From: Methylobacterium nonmethylotrophicum
GTDB taxonomy: Bacteria; Pseudomonadota; Alphaproteobacteria; Rhizobiales; Beijerinckiaceae
Direction: 5' to 3'
DNA length: 64,000 nt
NCBI RefSeq assembly: GCF_004745635.1
Contig: NZ_SRLB01000023.1
Coordinates: 1 to 64,000, forward strand
Made by a program: the position numbers and the translations under genes. The notes beneath the pieces were generated by a model, which saw only the letters and a program-made list of their open reading frames with translations, had not been told where the DNA came from and ran no database searches. Positions 38,405 through 46,913 of this stretch are shown here, piece by piece (positions within the stretch are counted from its first letter, which is position 1; every line of letters starts with the position of its first letter).

Positions 38405-38500
38405 CAGCTACACCACTCCAAGGGACATGACCCTCCAGAACGCTCCGCGATCCCTGGAGCCCTCCTTCGAGGCCCGCTATGCGGGCACCTCAGGATGAGG
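38405..38500. repeat. Dispersed repeat, right copy (inverted relative to 36952-37031)
   Basis: Reverse complement begins CCTCATCCTGAGGTGCCCGC and shares GGCCTCGAAGGAGGGCTCC and the terminal GGTGTAGCTG with the left copy. It carries about 26 extra bases (GGGATCGCGGAGCGTTCTGG and following) in the middle. Confidence 0.7.
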
Positions 38501-38563
38501 TTTGAGGGTCGGAGGTCCGTGACCGTCGATAGATCGCAGTGTCGTCGACCGTGCGAACCACCC

Positions 38564-39112
38564 TCACCCCAGATCCAGCCTCCCCTGCCGCCCCCCGAGC
38601 GCCACACCCTCGTGGGCGAGGAGCCACTGCTTGCGGTGGAGCCCGCCGCCGTAGCCGGTGAGGCTGGCATTCGCCCCGATCACCCGGTGGCACGGCACCA
38701 CGAGGCCGACCGGGTTGGCGCCGTTGGCGAGGCCGACCGCCCGCACCGCCTTGTCCCGGCCGAGGCGCTGCGCGAGGGCGCCGTAGCTCAGGGTGGTGCC
38801 GGCCGGAATCCCCCGCAAAGCCGCCCAGACCTCGCGCTGGAACGGGGTGCCGTTGTGACGGACGCCGAGCCCGTCGATGGCACATAGATCGCCGGAGAAA
38901 TACGCGTCGATCGGATCACGGATCGCCAGCGGCGGTGCAGCCTCGTGCAGGGCGAAGGCGGAGCCGTAATGCAGCCGCAGCAGGCGCCGCATCCGGGCCT
39001 CGTGGTCCGACCAGTCGAGGGCGCGCAAGGCCGCGTCCTCGTCGAAGACCAGCAGCATCGTGCCGATCGGCGTCGGGAGGGTTCCGAGGAGGAAGGCGGC
39101 AGGCTCGGGCAT
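38564..39112 (-). CDS. ogt: Methylated-DNA--protein-cysteine methyltransferase (O6-alkylguanine repair)
   Basis: Protein of 182 aa. The C-terminal domain has the acceptor motif VPCHRVIG followed by LTGYGGGLHRKQWLL, and the helix-turn-helix segment GTTLSYGALAQRLG that flips the damaged base. It transfers the alkyl group from O6-alkylguanine to its own Cys, a suicide reaction. No AraC-type Ada domain, so it is the Ogt form. It lies 64 bp after hemH on the same strand. Confidence 0.93.
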   Translation of the reverse strand: MPEPAAFLLGTLPTPIGTMLLVFDEDAALRALDWSDHEARMRRLLRLHYGSAFALHEAAPPLAIRDPIDAYFSGDLCAIDGLGVRHNGTPFQREVWAALRGIPAGTTLSYGALAQRLGRDKAVRAVGLANGANPVGLVVPCHRVIGANASLTGYGGGLHRKQWLLAHEGVALGGRQGRLDLG

Positions 39113-39176
39113 GGCCCGGCGAGCGTAACATCAGGCGCGGGGCCGCCGAGACGGTCCAGGCCGCCCCATCCACCGC

Positions 39177-40277
39177 TCAGTCGATCCACCCCTTCAGCTC
39201 GCGCGCCACCACGTGCTCGATCACCCGCATGCCCTCCGGGCCGTCGTTGAGGCAGGGCAGGTAGGCGAAGTGCGTGCCGCCGCCATCCTCGAAATAGTGC
39301 CGGTTCTCGCCGTCGAGCTCTTCGAGGGTCTCGAGGCAGTCGGCGGTGAAGCCCGGCGCCACGATGGCGAGGCGCTTCACGCCCTGCGCCGCCAGTTCCT
39401 TCACGGTCTCGTCGGTGTAGGGCTTCAGCCACTCCTCGTTGCCGAAGCGCGACTGGAACGTCGTCCGCATCCGCTCCGGCGAGTAGCCGAGCGCCTCGCG
39501 GATCAGGCGGCCGGTCTTCACGCACTGGCAATGATAGGGATCGCCCTTCATGAGGTAGGATTTCGGCACGCCGTGGAACGAGGTCAGGATCACCTCGGGC
39601 TCGAAGTCGAGGGCGGCGAGGTCGCGGCGGATCGCACTCGCCACCGCCTCGATATAGACCGGGTCGTCGTGATAGGGCGGCGAGACCCGCACGGTCGGCT
39701 GCCAACGCATCTTCATCAGCGCCCGGAAGGCCTGGTCGCAGGCGGTGGCCGAGGTCGCGGCGGCGTATTGCGGATAGAGCGGCACCAGCAGGATGCGGTC
39801 GCAGCCCTGGTCGAGCAGGGCCTGGATGCGCTGGTCGACCTCCGGCTTGCCGTAGCGCATCGCCCAGTCGACCACGACGCGGTCGCCCATCGCCGCCTGC
39901 AGCTTCTCGGCCTGGCCGCGGGTGATGGTCTTGAGGGGGCCCTCGTCCCGCTCGTTGTTCCAGACCGAGGCGTAGTCGCGCCCCTTCGGCCCGGGGCGCT
40001 TGGTGAGGATCACCAGGTTGAGGAGCGGCCACCAGATCGCGCGCGGCACCTCGATCACCCGCCGGTCGGACAGGAACTCCTTGAGGTAGCGCCGCATCGG
40101 CCAGTAGCTCGTGCCCTCCGGCGTGCCGAGATTCATCAGCAGCACGCCGACCCGGCCCCAGCGCACGGCCGGGTGGCCGGTGGGGAGCGCACCGGCCTGG
40201 CCGAGGGAAGCGGCGCCGGCCTCGCCGACGGGGGTGGCGCCGCGGGCGAGGGCGGCGTTCGGGGTCACCTCGTTCAT
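39177..40277 (-). CDS. hemH: Ferrochelatase
   Basis: Protein of 366 aa that inserts Fe2+ into protoporphyrin IX, the last step of haem synthesis. Motifs: VGVLLMNLGTPEG, VVVDWAMRYGKP, LVPLYPQYAAATSAT, the metal-site His in LTSFHGVPKSYL, YHCQC, TTFQSRFGNEEWLKPYTDE, and VAPGFTADCLETLEEL with catalytic Glu. The ATG at 40277 (MNEVTPNAALA) gives a 40-residue Ala/Gly-rich N-terminal extension; in-frame sequence further upstream does not look coding. Confidence 0.96.
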   Translation of the reverse strand: MNEVTPNAALARGATPVGEAGAASLGQAGALPTGHPAVRWGRVGVLLMNLGTPEGTSYWPMRRYLKEFLSDRRVIEVPRAIWWPLLNLVILTKRPGPKGRDYASVWNNERDEGPLKTITRGQAEKLQAAMGDRVVVDWAMRYGKPEVDQRIQALLDQGCDRILLVPLYPQYAAATSATACDQAFRALMKMRWQPTVRVSPPYHDDPVYIEAVASAIRRDLAALDFEPEVILTSFHGVPKSYLMKGDPYHCQCVKTGRLIREALGYSPERMRTTFQSRFGNEEWLKPYTDETVKELAAQGVKRLAIVAPGFTADCLETLEELDGENRHYFEDGGGTHFAYLPCLNDGPEGMRVIEHVVARELKGWID

Positions 40278-40494
40278 GGTCGTCCGGTCTTGCCTGTCGG
40301 CCCGGAGGATGGCGCGCCCGGGCCCGTCTGAATTCGCGTCGGGTGGCGGCCTACATAGCGCAAAGGCTGCCCGAACCAACGCGTCGTGACGCTGCACCGC
40401 GCTGCATCCCCCGGATACCTGCGGCAACGCGCCGGACATTCAACGGTCAAGAAGGCCGTGAGACAATGGGCGGGCCTGCCCACCGGAGCCCCGC

Positions 40495-42012
40495 ATGACC
40501 TCGCCCAGCCGCCGCCAGACCCTCGCCCTCGGCCTCGGGGCCGGCCTCGGTAGTAGCGTCCTGGGCATGGTGAGCGGGCCCGCCGCGGCGCGGGGGCCGG
40601 ACGTCGACTTCACGCTCCTGCTCGTCAACGACATCTACCGCATGGGCGCGCTCGACGGCCGCGGCGGCTTCCCGAAGCTCGCCGCATTGGTCAAGGCCGA
40701 GCGGGCGAAGGGTCACCCGGTCCTGGTCTGCCACGCCGGCGATACGCTCTCGCCCTCGCTGATGTCGGGCATCGACAAGGGCCGCCACATCATCGAGCTC
40801 ACCAACCTGATCAAGCCCGACGTGTTCGTGCCGGGCAACCACGAGTTCGATTTCGGCCAGGACATCTACCTGGAGCGGATGCGGGCCGCCAACTTCCCGG
40901 TCTTCGCCGCCAACCTGCGCCGGGCCGACGGCACGCCGGTGCCGGGCACGAGCGACTCGACGATCCTGACGCTGGGCGGGATCAAGGTCGGCGTGGTCGG
41001 CCTCGCACTGCCGGAGACGCAGGCCAAGTCGCAATCGGGCGACTGGGCTTTTGGACCGGCGCTCGCGACCCTGGCCCGGGAAGCAACCGCCCTGCGGGGC
41101 GCCGGCGCCGAGATGGTGCTCGCCGTCACCCACACCGACCGGGCGACCGACGAGGCCCTGGTGGCGAGCCGGCTCGCGGACATCGTGCTCTCGGGCCACG
41201 ACCACGACCTCGCTTTGCGCTACGACGGCCGCACGGTCTTCGCGGAATCCGGCCACGATGCCGAGTACGTCACCGCCATCGACGTGAAGGCGGAGGGCAG
41301 CGGCAAGGCGCTCACCTGGAGCGCGGCGTTCCGCATCCACGACACCGCCGAGGTCGAGCCCGACTCCGAGGTGGAGGCGGTGGTGCGGCGCCTGGAGGGC
41401 GACCTTGCCCGCGAGCTCGACGTGCCGCTCGGCCGGGTGACCAACGCCCTCGACACCCGCACCGGCGCGGTGCGCCAGGGCGAGAGCGTCTTCGGCTCGC
41501 TGGTGGCCGACGCCCTGCGGAAGCAGGCCGAGGCCGAGATCGGCCTGATGAACGGCGGCGGCATCCGGGGCAACCGCCTCTATCCGGCCGGCGCGGAGCT
41601 GACGCGCCGCGACGTGCTGACCGAGCTGCCCTTCGGCAACACCTCGGTCCTGGTGAAAGTCAGCGGCGCCACGGTGCTCGCCGCCCTGGAGAACGGATTT
41701 TCCGAGATCGGCCGCCCGGCCGGCCGCTTCCCGCAGGTCTCGGGCCTCGCCGTCACGGTCGAGACCGGCAGGCCCGCCGGCAAGCGGGTCACGGCGGTCA
41801 CGGTCGGCGACGCGCCCCTCGATCCGGCCCGGACCTACACGGTGGCGGCCAACAACTTCATGCTCGCCGGAGGCAACGATTACGGGATGCTGGCCGAGGG
41901 GCGTACCCTGGTCGGCGCGACCGACGGCACGCTCGTCGCCAACGTGGTGATGTCCTACATCCGCGCCAACGCGCCGCTGACCATCGAGACGGGGCGTCTG
42001 ACGATTCGCTGA
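40495..42012 (+). CDS. Exported 5'-nucleotidase / UshA-family metallophosphatase
   Basis: Protein of 505 aa with a twin-arginine-like signal (SRRQTLALGLGAGLG). N-terminal metallophosphatase domain: VNDIYRMG in place of the usual NDxHG, HAGDTLSPS, PGNHEFDFG, VTHTDRA, SGHDHDL. C-terminal 5'-nucleotidase domain: GLMNGGGIRGN, FGNTSVLVKVSG and NNFMLAGGNDYGM. It would hydrolyse nucleotides or sugar-nucleotide esters in the periplasm for phosphate or nucleoside salvage. It is 27 bp upstream of ung on the same strand. Confidence 0.9.
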   Translation: MTSPSRRQTLALGLGAGLGSSVLGMVSGPAAARGPDVDFTLLLVNDIYRMGALDGRGGFPKLAALVKAERAKGHPVLVCHAGDTLSPSLMSGIDKGRHIIELTNLIKPDVFVPGNHEFDFGQDIYLERMRAANFPVFAANLRRADGTPVPGTSDSTILTLGGIKVGVVGLALPETQAKSQSGDWAFGPALATLAREATALRGAGAEMVLAVTHTDRATDEALVASRLADIVLSGHDHDLALRYDGRTVFAESGHDAEYVTAIDVKAEGSGKALTWSAAFRIHDTAEVEPDSEVEAVVRRLEGDLARELDVPLGRVTNALDTRTGAVRQGESVFGSLVADALRKQAEAEIGLMNGGGIRGNRLYPAGAELTRRDVLTELPFGNTSVLVKVSGATVLAALENGFSEIGRPAGRFPQVSGLAVTVETGRPAGKRVTAVTVGDAPLDPARTYTVAANNFMLAGGNDYGMLAEGRTLVGATDGTLVANVVMSYIRANAPLTIETGRLTIR

Positions 42013-42039
42013 CCCCCAAGCCCCGATCCCGAGGTCTCC

Positions 42040-42744
42040 TTGCCGACAGACGATTCCGTAGCGGGCGCGCTCGCCCGCTTCCGCGCCACCCGATCCCCCT
42101 GGCTGTCCCTGCCGTTCTTCGAGGACGGCAGCGCCGAGCGGGTGGCGGGCGCGGTCGATGCCCGTCGGGAGGCCGGCGCCCGGGTGCTGCCGGCGCCGGA
42201 GAACATCTTCAATGCCCTGACCCTGACGCCCCTCGATAAGGTGCGGGCGGTGATCCTCGGCCAGGACCCCTACCCGACCCCGGGCGACGCCCACGGCCTC
42301 GCCTTCTCCTATGTCGGCGGGCGCCGGCTGCCGGCCTCCCTGAAGGTGATCCTCGCCGAGATGGCGGAGGAGACCGGCGCGCCGGTGCCGACCTCCGGCG
42401 ACCTCACCCCATGGGCGCGCCAGGGCGTGCTGCTCCTCAACGCGGCGCTCACCGTCGAGGCGGGGAAGTCCGGCGCGCACATGAAGCTCGGCTGGTCGGC
42501 GCTGACCGACCAGGCGGTGTCGGCGGTCTCGTCGACGCGCCCGGCGGTGGCCTTCCTGCTCTGGGGTGCGCCGGCCCGCCATCGCGCCGCCCTGATCGAC
42601 GAGGCGAAGCACCTGGTGCTGGAGGCCGGCCACCCCTCGCCCCTCAACCGCCGGGCGGATTTCCGCGGCAGCCGGCCCTTCGGCCAGGCGAATGCGTGGC
42701 TGGAGGAGAAGGGGCTGGAGCCGATCGACTGGCGGCTGGGCTGA
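42040..42744 (+). CDS. ung: Uracil-DNA glycosylase, family 1
   Basis: Protein of 234 aa with the family 1 motifs GQDPYPTPGDAHGLAFS (catalytic Asp and uracil pocket) and GHPSPLNRR (leucine intercalation loop). It removes uracil from DNA in base-excision repair. The most plausible start is TTG at 42040 with GAGGT about 6 bases upstream: no ATG or GTG lies between the preceding stop and the conserved region. It follows the 5'-nucleotidase by 27 bp and is convergent with comEC. Confidence 0.95.
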   Translation: MPTDDSVAGALARFRATRSPWLSLPFFEDGSAERVAGAVDARREAGARVLPAPENIFNALTLTPLDKVRAVILGQDPYPTPGDAHGLAFSYVGGRRLPASLKVILAEMAEETGAPVPTSGDLTPWARQGVLLLNAALTVEAGKSGAHMKLGWSALTDQAVSAVSSTRPAVAFLLWGAPARHRAALIDEAKHLVLEAGHPSPLNRRADFRGSRPFGQANAWLEEKGLEPIDWRLG

Positions 42745-42763
42745 GGGCTGCAGCACCGGGCCC

Positions 42764-45025
42764 TCAAGGCTCGGCCTGGACCTCACCCTCCTCCCCGTCC
42801 GGCGGCTGCGCCGGCGCGGGCGCCGGGCGCGGCACCAGAGCGGCGGGCGGCGTCGCGACCACCGGCGCCGGCCGCCAGGGCCGGGCCTCGCCCGGGCGCT
42901 TGGCGGTTTCGATCACCGGGCCGGCCGGCGTGAAGCGCAGGGTCGTGGCGCCGTGGGCGGCCAGGAAGGTCTTGTCGAGGACGTGCGGGGCGGCGCATCC
43001 CGGCGGCGCCGCGAGGCGGGTGACCAGCACGGTTGCCCGGGCGCAATCCTCCGGGAAGGCGCGCTTGTCGCGGACCAGAGCCACGCTGGCCCCGCCGGGC
43101 CCGTACCCGACGCAGCCGAGCTTGTCGCAGCGGGCCCCCGCTGTGAGGTCGGGATCATCGCGGGAGCGGCCGTCGCCATCGGCCTTCAGCCATTGCTCGA
43201 GCACGAAGGCGGGCGGGCGCCCGAGCACGACGAGGCGGCCGTCGGCGCCGCGGAGAGCCGCACCGCCGCCCTCGCGGTCGACGTAGAGGTCGCGCCGCTC
43301 AGGGTTCGCCGCCAGCGCCAGGCCGAGGAGGCCGGGGGCGAGGCCGAGCCAGCGCAGGCCGGAAGCCGGCAGCACCAGAAGCAGGAGCGCCACCGTCATC
43401 AGCCCGAGGGCGCCGGGGCCGAAGGCCGGCAGCACGATTGTGGCGCGGTCGAAGCCCTGGATCCAGGCCGAGATGTCGAGCATGCCGCGCACGGCGAGCC
43501 CCATCGCCCACCAGACCGGCCGGTCGAGGGCGAAGGGATGGGCCAGGATGCCGAGCACCGCCGCCGGCATCACCACCAGCGAGACCAGCGGCAGGGTGAG
43601 CGCGTTGCCGACGAGACCGAAGGGCTGGACGGTCTGGAAGTGGTAGGTGGCGAAGGGCGCGGTGGCGATCTGCGCCACCAGCGTCGTGGCGAGCGTGCCG
43701 ACGACCGTCGCGAGGCACCAGGCGAGGGCTCTGGTGATCGCGCCGCCGCCCTCCGGATTCCACAGGCGCCCCTCGATCAGCCGGGCGCAGGCGACGAGCC
43801 CCGCCACCGCCCCGAACGACATCTGGAAGCTCGGGCCGAGCAGGCCCTCCGGCTCGCGGGCGAGCGAGAGGAGCGCCGCGAGCGCCAGGTTGCGCAGGCT
43901 CAAGGCCGGCCGGTCGACCAGGATCGCGCCGAGCATCACCAGCGTCATCACCAGCGAGCGCTCGGCGGCGAGGTCCCAGCCCGAGAAGGCGCAATAGGCG
44001 GTGACCCCGACCATCGCGAACCCCGCGGCGATCTTCTTGATCGGCCAGGCGAGCGCCAGGCCGGGCACGAGGGCGAGGAGCGCCCGGGCGAGCCAGAACA
44101 CCACGCCGGCGGCCAGCACCATGTGCAGCCCGGAGATCGACACGACGTGATAGATGCCAGCCGCCCTTAAGGTGTCGTTGGTGTCCTGGTCGATGAGGCC
44201 GCGCTTGCCGGTGACGAGCGCCGCCGCCACCGCGCCGGCCTGGGATATGCCGGCCTGACCGCCGTTGGATTCGGCGATGCGGCGGGTCAGTCCGTTGCGG
44301 GCCGCGTCGAGGGCGGCGGCGGCCCGGAGGCTCCAGGGCGCCGGCTCGGGCGGCGCCTTCACGGCGGCCGGGCCGAGGAGCGAGCCGACGGCGCCGATGC
44401 CGCGAAAATAGGCATCGCGGGAGAAATCGTAGCCGCCCGGCCGCGCCGGCTCCGGTGGCGGCAGCAGGCGGGCCTTGGCCTCGATGAAGTCGCCCGGCTT
44501 GAGCACGTCGGCGCGGCGGTAGGAGACCCGCACCCGGGCCGGGTGCTCGCTGGCCGCCATCTCGCCGAGGCGGATGACCCGGATCACCAGGCGCGCGCCT
44601 TCCTCCCGCTCCTCCAGCGCCTCGACGAAGCCGTCGAGCGGCGCGATCACCGTGCGGGTGAGGACGGGTGCGGCGACGCTGGCGACCCGCCAGGCGGCGG
44701 CACCGAAGCCGAGGAGGACGAAGGCCGCCGCGAGCAACAGGGCCGGCGCCACGGCGCGCGCCCGGAGCGCGACGGCGCCCGCGGCCAGGACCAGACCGGC
44801 CCCGAAGGGCGCCGCCAGGACCGGCGCCCCGTCCGCCGCGGTGAAGAAGAGGAGCGCACCGGCCCCGAACGCCACAGCCAGCCAGGGAAACAGCCGGCGC
44901 TGCGCCGCCTCCCTGCCGAGCCCGGCGGAGACCCATCCGCCGAGAGCCGGCAGACGCATCACGGGCGCCGGCAGCGCGCGAACACTGCGCGCCACCACCC
45001 CCGTTCCCGCGCCCGGCCCCGCCAT
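42764..45025 (-). CDS. comEC: ComEC/Rec2-type competence protein
   Basis: Membrane protein of 753 aa for DNA uptake across the inner membrane. Order: N-terminal hydrophobic helices, a DUF4131 OB-like region (VRVSYRRADVLKPGDFIEAKARLLPPPEPARPG), the Competence domain (YHVVSISGLHMVLAAGVVFWLARALL, AYCAFSGWDLAAERSLVM, ATLVAQIATAPFATYHF), then a shortened soluble C-terminal part. The classic HXHXDH metallo-beta-lactamase motif is not visible there, as in many alphaproteobacterial forms. The last 60 residues are Pro-rich. It starts at ATG 45025, divergent from gltX. Confidence 0.9.
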   Translation of the reverse strand: MAGPGAGTGVVARSVRALPAPVMRLPALGGWVSAGLGREAAQRRLFPWLAVAFGAGALLFFTAADGAPVLAAPFGAGLVLAAGAVALRARAVAPALLLAAAFVLLGFGAAAWRVASVAAPVLTRTVIAPLDGFVEALEEREEGARLVIRVIRLGEMAASEHPARVRVSYRRADVLKPGDFIEAKARLLPPPEPARPGGYDFSRDAYFRGIGAVGSLLGPAAVKAPPEPAPWSLRAAAALDAARNGLTRRIAESNGGQAGISQAGAVAAALVTGKRGLIDQDTNDTLRAAGIYHVVSISGLHMVLAAGVVFWLARALLALVPGLALAWPIKKIAAGFAMVGVTAYCAFSGWDLAAERSLVMTLVMLGAILVDRPALSLRNLALAALLSLAREPEGLLGPSFQMSFGAVAGLVACARLIEGRLWNPEGGGAITRALAWCLATVVGTLATTLVAQIATAPFATYHFQTVQPFGLVGNALTLPLVSLVVMPAAVLGILAHPFALDRPVWWAMGLAVRGMLDISAWIQGFDRATIVLPAFGPGALGLMTVALLLLVLPASGLRWLGLAPGLLGLALAANPERRDLYVDREGGGAALRGADGRLVVLGRPPAFVLEQWLKADGDGRSRDDPDLTAGARCDKLGCVGYGPGGASVALVRDKRAFPEDCARATVLVTRLAAPPGCAAPHVLDKTFLAAHGATTLRFTPAGPVIETAKRPGEARPWRPAPVVATPPAALVPRPAPAPAQPPDGEEGEVQAEP

Positions 45026-45224
45026 CGTCCGCCTCGCGACGAGGCTGCGCGCAACCGCCGCTCCCCGGAGGGTTCCGGCGAAGGCCCGGGCCCGGAGACG
45101 GTTTCTTAACGGCTCGTCTCGCGCATGCTACAGGACCCGGCGCCGGCGGGTCGACTCGTGCGACCCTGCCCGAACGGCCCCGGCCCCATCGTTTTTCTCG
45201 GCTCTCACCCGGTTCTCGTCGCGC

Positions 45225-46646
45225 ATGGCCTCCGTCGTCACCCGCTTTGCCCCCTCGCCCACGGGCTTCCTCCATATCGGCGGGGGTCGCACGGCGTTGT
45301 TCAACTGGCTCTACGCCCGCCGGCACGGCGGCCGGATGCTGCTGCGCATCGAGGACACCGACCGCGAGCGCTCGACCCAAGCCGCCATCGAGGCGATCCT
45401 CGACGGGCTGGCCTGGCTCGGCCTCGATTGGGACGGCGACGTGGTCTACCAGTTCGCCCGCGCCCCCCGGCACCGCGAGGTGGCGGAGGGGCTTCTCGCC
45501 GCCGGCCGGGCCTATCACTGCTACGCCACGCCCGAGGAGCTGACCGAGATGCGCGAGGCCGCCCGCCGCGAGGGCCGGCCGATCCGCTACGACGGCCGCT
45601 GGCGCGACCGCGACCCCGCCGAGGCTCCCGCCGGCGTCAAGCCGGTCATTCGGCTCCGCGCGCCGACCGACGGCGAGACCATGGTCGAGGACGCGGTGCA
45701 GGGCCGGGTGGTGTGGCAGAACAAGGATCTCGACGACCTCGTGCTGCTGCGCTCGGACGGCACGCCGACCTACATGCTGGCGGTGGTGGTGGACGACCAC
45801 GACATGGGCGTGACCCACGTCATCCGGGGCGACGACCACCTCACCAACGCGGCGCGCCAGACCCAGATCTACCAGGCGCTCGGCTGGGACGTGCCGAGCA
45901 TGTCGCATATCCCGCTGATCCACGGGCCGGACGGCGCCAAGCTGTCGAAGCGCCACGGCGCGCTCGGGGTCGATGCCTATCGCGACCTCGGCTACCTGCC
46001 GGCGGCCCTGCGCAACTACCTCGTGCGCCTCGGCTGGAGCCACGGCGACCAGGAGATCTTCTCCACGGAGGAGATGATCGCCGCCTTCGACCTCGCCCAG
46101 GTCGGCCGCTCGCCGGCCCGGTTCGACTTCGCCAAGCTCGAGAACCTCAACGGCCATTACATCCGCTCGTCCTCCGACGAGGCCCTGGTCCAGGCGATCG
46201 AGGCGATCCTGCCGACCCAAGGCGCGCGCTGGGGCCTGTCGGCCCCCCTCCCCCCGGAGCTGCGCCGGACGTTCATCGCCGCGATGCCGGGCCTGAAGGA
46301 GCGGGCCAAGACCCTGATCGAGCTCGTCGACAGCGCCTACTACCTCTACGCGCCGCGCCCGCTGGCCCTCGACGAGAAGGCCGCCGGCCTCCTCGGCAAT
46401 GGCGGCCGCGAGCGGCTCGCCGGGGCGCTTCCCCATCTCGAGGGCCTCACTGAGTGGAGCGCCGCCTCGACCGAGGGCGCGGTGCGCCTTTTCGCCGAGA
46501 GCGCCGGGGTCAAGCTCGGGCAGGTCGCCCAGCCCCTGCGCGCCGCGCTCACCGGCCGGGCGACCTCGCCGCCGCTCTTCGACGTGATGGCGGTGCTCGG
46601 CCGGGACGAAAGCCTCGGGCGCCTGCGCGACCAGGCCGCGGCCTGA
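45225..46646 (+). CDS. gltX: Glutamyl-tRNA synthetase
   Basis: Protein of 473 aa, class I synthetase charging tRNA-Glu (and tRNA-Gln in organisms without GlnRS). HIGH-like motif SPTGFLHIGG near the N-terminus, tRNA-acceptor elements RIEDTDRERST and DDLVLLRSDGTPTY, and KMSKS-like GAKLSKRHGALGV. The C-terminal anticodon domain is complete. The ATG at 45225 (MASVVTRFAPSPTG) is the family start; upstream in-frame sequence is the complement of comEC. Alphaproteobacteria often have a second gltX copy elsewhere. Confidence 0.97.
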   Translation: MASVVTRFAPSPTGFLHIGGGRTALFNWLYARRHGGRMLLRIEDTDRERSTQAAIEAILDGLAWLGLDWDGDVVYQFARAPRHREVAEGLLAAGRAYHCYATPEELTEMREAARREGRPIRYDGRWRDRDPAEAPAGVKPVIRLRAPTDGETMVEDAVQGRVVWQNKDLDDLVLLRSDGTPTYMLAVVVDDHDMGVTHVIRGDDHLTNAARQTQIYQALGWDVPSMSHIPLIHGPDGAKLSKRHGALGVDAYRDLGYLPAALRNYLVRLGWSHGDQEIFSTEEMIAAFDLAQVGRSPARFDFAKLENLNGHYIRSSSDEALVQAIEAILPTQGARWGLSAPLPPELRRTFIAAMPGLKERAKTLIELVDSAYYLYAPRPLALDEKAAGLLGNGGRERLAGALPHLEGLTEWSAASTEGAVRLFAESAGVKLGQVAQPLRAALTGRATSPPLFDVMAVLGRDESLGRLRDQAAA

Positions 46647-46743
46647 GACTTGCTCGGACCGGGTTGGTCGCAATTCTTGCCGGCACAACCCGGCCGTGCA
46701 CCCCGCGAATCCACCGTCGCGGGGCGGTTCCGAACGGGCATGA

Positions 46744-46761
46744 ACAGAATCTGAATTCTGT
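46744..46761. promoter_or_regulatory. Palindrome upstream of gltA
   Basis: ACAGAAT / ATTCTGT arms with a 4-nt spacer CTGA, about 150 bp before the gltA start, in an AT-richer stretch. It is a possible operator; the regulator is unknown. Confidence 0.35.
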
Positions 46762-46913
46762 CACCCGGGCGGGGAGCCACTGTTGATGCCGGTGCGTCGA
46801 TCCGCTAACCCGGTCGGCGAGTGAGCACCCGCAGCAAAGTCGCTGCCCTGCACCGGGGGCCGCGGTCGGAACGCCGTCGCTCAGTCACGTTGATGGAAAG
46901 GGTCCGCAACCCC

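Noticed and set aside
37023..38414. GGTGTAGCTG / CAGCTACACC at both sides as the target duplication of the IS
   Set aside because: The two copies are inverted, not direct, and belong to the flanking dispersed repeat.
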